This document shows positions 58,155-64,000 of a stretch of DNA of 64,000 nt, one piece after another (position 1 is the stretch's first letter; each line of letters begins with the position of its first letter). The stretch is from Botryosphaeria dothidea (lineage: Eukaryota; Ascomycota; Dothideomycetes; Botryosphaeriales; Botryosphaeriaceae), in assembly GCA_011503125.2 (NCBI GenBank), contig WWBZ02000051.1, positions 1,860,001-1,924,000 of the forward strand, given 5' to 3'. The position numbers were made by a program, and so were the translations under genes. A model generated the notes under the pieces. The model was not told where the DNA came from and made no database searches. It saw nothing but the letters and a program-made list of their open reading frames with translations.

Positions 58155-59988
58155 TTCAGATTGCTCACGGAAAAGACTCGTTCGAAGCGCAGGGGGCTGA
58201 TTACGTATAGCCACTTTATTCTCCGAGCTTCTAACTTGCCGATTGTTTCAGCAGGTCTTTGGGGAACATCAGGGATTTTGGGGATTTCGGTCACTCATGT
58301 GGACCTTTTCTTCTTCTTTTGAACAGGGTTCTCTTTTCTTCTGGACTGTTCATCACGACATTCATGCAGCCTTTCTCTTTTCATTGCTCAACATCGGATA
58401 CGACCGATTTCTTTTCTTCACTCCGTCTTTCTTACTTTTTCTCCATGGATTATTGGACATGGCGAGTCATGGCATGGATATGAGTACGAGCATTGGCCGA
58501 GGATACAGTGCAAGCCAGACAAAGACGTAGTGAGGATGGAGAACAATGTGGGGCTACGGTAGGCAGACTATCATCGCCACTCTTCTTTTCTTCATTAAGT
58601 ATAGTAGCACCTCGGAGAAACGGATGAGCAGGCTCCCGACAATACAGAGATTGCTTTGGGCGAAGATTTCATTGCGAGGTCGTTGGGTGTTCTTTGACCG
58701 GGCTACGGCATATTTATTGCTTTTTTCTCTTCCTTGACTTTTTCGCTCTCTATTTTCTTAGGAAATGACTGGCTGATGACTTCGTATGAGGGTGTTCGCG
58801 GAAGCGAGAGGGTGGATTCTTGTGTCAATCTCTTGTGAGTAGTGTAGTAGGCTGGTGCTGTTCGAAGTTACATGCTTGTGCATTTCCAATTGTTTGTGTG
58901 CTTGGAGCAAGTCGGTCGTTCGTCGTTCGCTCTACATTACTGCGCTTTTTACTGCTATAATGGATTATTGTGATCATCGTCATCTCGACCCCGTCGATCT
59001 GCCAACCCAGCACGGTGGATTTCCAGCTGGAGAATAAGGTTCATACTACACTTTGCCCTTCTTCTTTTTCCATGGGCCTCTCGCCTGATGGCGTGCCACT
59101 ACCCGAGACCCACTGCCGAAGACCCTCATTGTATACTTAGATTTTTGTTGGGCTGATGAGGCAAGCAATCAAGATCTCGCGCTTCATAGATTGTTTAAAA
59201 TACATGCTTTTACAAAATCTTTTGCCTCTCCACACTAATTAGATCTGGTCTGGAGTCTACCACGGACGCTCGAGCCGAGCGGAAAAGCACGGCTGAAAGA
59301 CGACCACATAGGGTAGCAACACACGCACAGGGGCGGCAATAAGGAAGGCGAGCGCCGTGAGCTCTCGGGCGTGATTGGCCGGGATTCACCAGCTGGGCAG
59401 CAATTCCGGGGGCGGGGAGTTGTTTTACTTTGCTTCCACCTTGGTCTCGTGGCCCATGTGGCCCCCCCCCTCCCCCGCCCCGCTTCATCTCCGCGGCCGC
59501 CCGTTGAGTAAATCTGCCGGGCAGATATCCTTGGGTGAAAGAGAGTGGAATCTGGAAAAGGAGGCACGGGGCTGGGTAGCTGTCGGGCCAGATGGTCGGA
59601 CCGTCTTGTGTAATTGTGATGGCGTGACGCGTCTTTGGCCCTGGGGGCCGTTTCGACGTTTGATTGGCGTTGTCCGCAGGTTCATTTCACACGCGGCTCT
59701 GATAAGCGCCAGACCCATGAGTGTGATGGCACGGGATGATTTGCTTCAATTGATTGCTTGTTAGGAGTGGTCTATCTAATTCAGCCTGTATAAGAGATGT
59801 GCTTCTTTCATCCAAGACCATGACCACTTCTAGTTTATTTCGCGTGCGGGTATTGCTAATCTATGAAGCACAAAAGCCAATGAATGTTCGAAATTGCACG
59901 AGATTGGTGAACCAGCTGACATGCGCAATCTGAAGAAGCATGATCCAAGCATATACGCCCATTACGCGTACCTCACTCACCTATCTTT
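58155..59988. other. Convergent 3' flanks, no gene seen
   Basis: This 1.83-kb stretch lies between the stops of the F-box-like and Med2-like genes. It is T-rich downstream of the first gene and GC-rich with C/G homopolymer runs at 59461-59475. No frame is supported. Confidence 0.5.
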
Positions 59989-61343
59989 TTAAATGTTAAA
60001 GAAGTCATCATCGAAAGTGGTATCGCCTCCGCCAGTGCTACCGCCCATATCGAAGTCCGTATAATTGAACAGGTCATCAAATGTAGAATCGCCCTGGAAG
60101 ACCTCGTTCAGGTCTTGATTGTCTTGCTGTTGCTGGTTCTGCTTCTCCTCCTCTTCTTTCTTCTTCTTCTGCTCTTCCTCTTCTTTCCTCTTCTGCTCTT
60201 CCTCTTCTTTCTTTTTCTTCTCTTCCTCTTCCTGCTTCTTCTTCTGCTCCTCCTCCTCCTGGGCCTTCTTTTGGCTCTGCTCCTGCGCGGATGCGTTGTC
60301 TAGGACGCTGAAATCGATTTCCGGTGCTGCTCCATTATCTTTGTTCCCACTAGAGCTGGCGGGGTTGTTGCTGTCGCTGTTCGCATAGCTTTCCAGACCG
60401 GGCAGCAGCGCGAAGTCGAATTCATCACTGACACCGTCACCGCCCATACTCGTGTCACCTCCAGCATTGTCGTTCTCGTTGCTATTCGCAAAATCCTCGA
60501 ACATGCTATCGAAATCGGTGGTGTTCATACCGGCAGTGGTCGGTGTGCGTCCGAACAAGTCGTCTGTCGTCGCCGTCGCAGGTGCGGGCTGCGCGGCATC
60601 GCTGGTGGTCGTCTGGATGGCCGGAGGTCGCGGTGGAAGGTGGGTGTGCGCGACAACGGAGGGAGCGTCAGCCGCAGGCTTTGAGTTGTTGGTGGCGGCC
60701 GCTGGCGCGGCGTCGGCCATCTCAATGTCCTTTTGCTGCTGCTCTTGTCGTTGCGTAGCTGCAGGAGCCGGCACCGACGCTGGAGCTGCCTTCTTCTCTG
60801 CAGCCATCTTCTTCTCGGCTTCGGCGGCGCGCTCTTGCTCGGCCTTTTCGCGTTTCTCACGCTCCTCACGCTGAACGGCGAGGTCTCGGCGCAAAATGGC
60901 CTTCGCTCGGGACTGTTAACAGCTGGTTAGTAGTGACTCGATCTCTCGAAAGGTGAGGTGTACATGCCAGCTCTTGTTCAATCTCGTCGAGACAATGATG
61001 GAAGCGCTCGGAGCTCGCCGAGATAGATATGTTATTGTGTCTGGGCCCAAAGAGGCCTTGGGTCGAAGGGAAGGTGAGCTTCGGCCGTTGTGGATTCTTC
61101 ATGCTGTGACCGATTTCAAGTAGCTGTTTGCGCCAGTCAGAAGGGTGTATGCATGCAGCGGCGAGGTTGCTCGTCACTCACCGCGCCATTGAGCATGGCC
61201 TGCATCGATTCAAGCAGGTTGCTCGCATTGTGAGGGTGTCGCGGCTGCTCGTCTGGCTTCTGCGTCGGCGCGCCCTGCGGCGGCTTCGTGTCGGGCGCTG
61301 TGGGCTGCTGCTGCGCAGGAGGAGGCTGGGCAGCGGCTGCCAT
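59989..61343 (-). CDS. Med2-like acidic, Lys/Glu-repeat nuclear protein
   Basis: Exons 61343-61182, 61123-60968 and 60912-59989 give 413 aa if intron 2 is spliced with a GC donor. The N-terminal Pro/Gln-rich stretch precedes a conserved block: NLLESMQAMLNGA-LLEIGHSMKNPQ, LTFPSTQGLFGPRHNN, FHHCLDEIEQEL-SRAKAILRRDLAV, which suits a Mediator tail subunit of the Med2 type in filamentous fungi. The middle is disordered and Ala/Thr-rich (FGRTPTTAGMNTTDFDSMFE). A (E/K/Q)-rich tract of about 40 residues follows. The C-terminus is strongly acidic with repeated Phe-Asp motifs (STFDDLFNYTDFDMGG, TTFDDDFFNI), as in an activation domain. The Med2 call is moderate; another coactivator is possible. Confidence 0.6.
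60142..60262. repeat. Low-complexity coding repeat (Glu/Lys/Gln)
   Basis: Reiterated ctcttcctcttcttt-type words on the + strand encode the (EEE)(QKKK) repeats of the Med2-like protein. This is an imperfect, purine-rich microsatellite within the coding exon, likely length-variable between strains. Confidence 0.8.
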
Positions 61344-62328
61344 GGCGAGCTGTGATGTGCGGAAGTCGAGGGTGGTGGTGTGCGGGTTGTGGGAGTGTTG
61401 GCCGAGGCCGACAGGGTGTAGCTGGCAGTAGTGCAGCGCGGCGCGTGGTAGCTCGCGGGGAGTGAGGCAGGCGGCCAGGCGTCAAGGCACAGGCGGGAGA
61501 GCGCCGTCGCTCGCCGGGTGCAGCACGGGCGGGCGGCGACGGCACAGGGCGGCGGGCAGCGGCTAGGGCAACAGGGCTCTTTTCTCGAAACAGCTTCAGC
61601 CCTCAGGCATGCGGCTCACAGGCGCACGTGGAACTAGGCACTGCCCTGCTCTGAGGACCTCCACCGGCGATCCCGCTGGGCGCTGGCCGCGCGCCGTTGG
61701 ACAGGCTGGCTGCTCAGGCGCTATTCTTAAGTTAGCGCGAGCGGGCCGGTGGAATTTTGAGCCCTAGTCATGTAGCGCGCTTTCCCTCGCCGCGGCGGCA
61801 GCTTAGAGCCCAAGAAGTTCTTACACCTCGCATCACTCACCCCACAGCTCGACTGCGCGCCAGACAGCTCTGCACGTCGCTTGCTTGCCCAAGCGCCTCC
61901 CCCTCGTCTCTTTTCCTCTCTCCCCTCCGACCCTCCTCACCCTTTCGCCCCCGCTTTCCTTTGTGTCTGCTATCGCGCTCTCGGCCTGATTCCCACCGGC
62001 CTCGACGCTCTCCCGTCGCCGTCCCAGCGAGTCGGTTTCCCTACCAGCACCCGCACACAACCTCGCTCGCCTCGCCCAAGCACAGCCCTCGCCGACCGCG
62101 AGTGCTCCCCACGCTGCAACTCAAGCCATCCAAATTCTCTCGCTGCCATCTATCACTAGCTACTCGACGCCAACCCGCTGTTCCTGAGCTCAGCGTTGTC
62201 TCCCATCCCACAGCAGCTTCCGTCGCGTGTTAGTACCACCAACCCCCACGCGCCAAAACAGCTTCCCCATCGCACCCAAAGCTCGCTTGCTCATCCACAC
62301 CAACAGACTGCCATCTCGCATCTCCGCA
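61344..62328. promoter_or_regulatory. Divergent promoter region, Med2-like / Pub1-like
   Basis: About 1 kb separates the two starts. It is GC-rich with a C-rich leader at 61750-62320 on the Pub1-like side. Long open frames here are composition-driven. Confidence 0.5.
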
Positions 62329-64000
62329 ATGTCTGACACCGCTGCCTCCGGCGCCAATCTCCCCCCGCCTCCGGCCTCGGCTGCCGCCCAGGGCTACGAC
62401 AATGGCACCCAGGGTAACCCTCAGGCTACCCAGGGCCACATGCCTCCGCCGCCGCTCGCGCCCGTCATAATCCCCCAGAACACCAATCCCATCCCGACCG
62501 CCATCAGCTCGCCCATGTCCGGCAGTGTCATGTCGCCTACCTCCGCCGGCGGCTACGTGCGTCGCGCTGCCCCCGAGCCGAACAAGCGCGCCCTGTACGT
62601 CGGCGGCCTGGACCCACGCATCACCGAGGATGTTCTACGTCAGATCTTTGAGACTGCTGGTCACGTTGTGAGCGTCAAGATCATCCCGGACAAGAACGTA
62701 TGTGCCCTCAATTTTCCCATGGCTTTGTCAGCACGCGGTCGCGTCGCATACGGGGACCTGCGCTATCCAAGCTTTGCATTCTCTATCGATATGTGCTCGA
62801 AGTGATTTCTCTGCCCCGCATTGCTCTACGGGTCCCCGCGTGTGCTCCACGACGCGATGCTGCTCTGCCTTTCCACCCCCTCTTAACACCCCTCTATGTT
62901 TGTGCGCGAACATCCCCTTACACGGCTAACGACTCTAGAAATTTCAGTCCAAGGGTTTGAACTATGGTTTCGTGGAGTACGATGACCCTGGCACAGCTGA
63001 GCGCGCCATGCAGACCCTGAACGGCCGTCGCGTCCACCAGAGCGTAAGTCACCGAGCCTGCCGTATGGACCGGTTTTTAGTAACCTCTGAACCAGGAAAT
63101 TCGCGTCAACTGGGCCTACCAATCGAACAACCAGCCCAAGGAAGACACGTCCAACCACTTCCATATCTTCGTCGGCGACCTGTCGAACGAGGTCAATGAT
63201 GAGGTTCTTCTCCAGGCTTTCTCCGCCTTTGGCGCCGTTTCTGAAGCGCGCGTCATGTGGGACATGAAGACTGGTCGCTCTCGTGGTTACGGTTTCGTCG
63301 CCTTCCGTGAACGCAGTGATGCGGAGAAGGCGCTCAGCTCGATGGATGGCGAGTGGCTCGGCTCGCGTGCCATCCGTTGCAACTGGGCGAACCAGAAGGG
63401 CCAGCCTTCCATTTCGCAGCAGCAGGCTATGGCCTCGATGGGAATGACGCCCACCACCCCTTACGGCCACCACCACTTCCCCACGCACGGCGTGCAATCC
63501 TACGAGATGGTGGTCAACCAGACCCCGCAGTGGCAGACCACGTGCTATGTTGGCAACCTGACTCCCTACACCACCCAGTCAGATCTTGTCCCTCTCTTCC
63601 AGAACTTTGGTTATGTCGTTGAGACTCGCTTCCAGAGCGACCGCGGTTTTGCTTTCATCAAGATGGATACTCACGAGAATGCTGCCATGGCTATCTGCCA
63701 GCTCAATGGCTACAACGTTAACGGCCGTCCCTTGAAGTGCAGCGTACGTTGATAATCGCCGGGAATTTTCATTTCTGTTACTAACAGGATTGCAGTGGGG
63801 CAAGGACCGTCCCCCGACTGGCCAATTTGATGGATACTCCCCGGCGGGCGGCCCCAACTCCGCTTACCCGCCCACTCCTAACGCCTACTTCCCTCAGTAC
63901 GGTGGACCGGGCGGTCCAATGGGTTCTCCCCAGGGTACGTGTTCCTGAAAAGCTAACGTCGAAGGCTCTGACATTCTAACGAAATTGTAGGCCCTAGCCC
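62329..64000 (+). CDS. pub1: Three-RRM RNA-binding protein, Pub1/TIA-1 type (3' partial)
   Basis: U-rich-RNA-binding protein of the Pub1/TIA-1 group, which regulates mRNA stability, stress granules and, in metazoans, splicing. Exons 62329-62697, 62948-63043, 63096-63743, 63796-63934 and 63991 onward, cut by the window edge. RRM1 begins RALYVGGLDPRITEDVLRQI with RNP1 LNYGFVEY; intron 1 (250 nt) splits it, and cag|TCC is chosen because the branch-like CTAAC is too close to the alternative tag. RRM2 has HFHIFVGDLSNEVN and RNP1 RGYGFVAF. A Gln/His linker follows. RRM3 has TCYVGNLTPYTTQS and RNP1 RGFAFIKM. The Gly/Pro-rich region after WGKDRPP is the start of the usual low-complexity tail, which is missing here. 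Confidence 0.95.

Overview
The window is nuclear DNA of a filamentous ascomycete (Pezizomycotina; a Dothideomycete is my best guess, from protein flavour only). Support: small GT-AG introns (about 47-150 nt, a few longer), CT-rich leaders, genes on both strands about 2.5 kb apart, and a set of fungal core proteins: Ste2-type pheromone receptor, Dsc/Tul1 E3 ligase, GT15 mannosyltransferase, Fzo1, Snf4, SmD2, Taf14. I saw no CRISPR array, intact transposon or secondary-metabolite cluster.

Layout. 1-5.8 kb: no gene I can support. 5.8-7.1 kb: STE2-type GPCR (-). 8.2-10.7 kb: Dsc1/Tul1 RING E3 ligase (+), convergent with a small secreted single-pass glycoprotein (10.8-11.75 kb, -). 12.7-14.6 kb: GH47 alpha-mannosidase (+). 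15.6 kb: intron-bearing tRNA-Leu(AAG). 17.1-18.6 kb: TAF14 YEATS protein (-). 20-20.9 kb: RanBP1 (-). 21.8-24.2 kb: unrecognised 778-aa membrane protein (-). 25-26.8 kb: Kre2/Mnt1-type mannosyltransferase (-). 28.0-28.7 kb: DUF4604 protein (+). 29.3-32.2 kb: FZO1 (-), divergent from VPS2 (32.5-33.4 kb, +). 34.7-36.5 kb: PTC1-like PP2C (+). 37.2-38.6 kb: SNF4 (+). 41.2-43.0 kb: amino-acid permease (+). 44.1-45.3 kb: coiled-coil hypothetical with unresolved 5' end (-). 46.4-47.0 kb: small orphan (+). 47.7-49.9 kb: dihydroxyacetone kinase (+). 50.05-50.6 kb: SmD2 (-), divergent from an Ams2/Spt21-like GATA-finger regulator (51.1-55.4 kb, +). 56.5-58.2 kb: F-box-like hypothetical (+). 60.0-61.3 kb: Med2-like acidic protein (-). 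62.3 kb to the end: Pub1/TIA-1-type three-RRM protein (+, cut by the window edge).

There is no single pathway; this is core housekeeping sequence. Loose themes are secretory-pathway glycosylation and quality control (Dsc1, GH47, GT15), transcription (Taf14, Med2-like, Ams2/Spt21-like), RNA handling (SmD2, Pub1/TIA-1), membrane remodelling (Fzo1, Vps2) and nutrient or stress signalling (Snf4, Ptc1, permease). Exon joins were worked out by hand; for every multi-exon gene with a resolved start and stop, the summed exon length is a multiple of three.

I found no convincing new multi-gene system. The items most worth a second look are the Ams2/Spt21-like protein with a GATA finger whose loop is 74 residues, an adjacent AT-hook and a KEN box; the unrecognised 778-aa membrane protein; and a probable GC-AG intron in the Med2-like gene.
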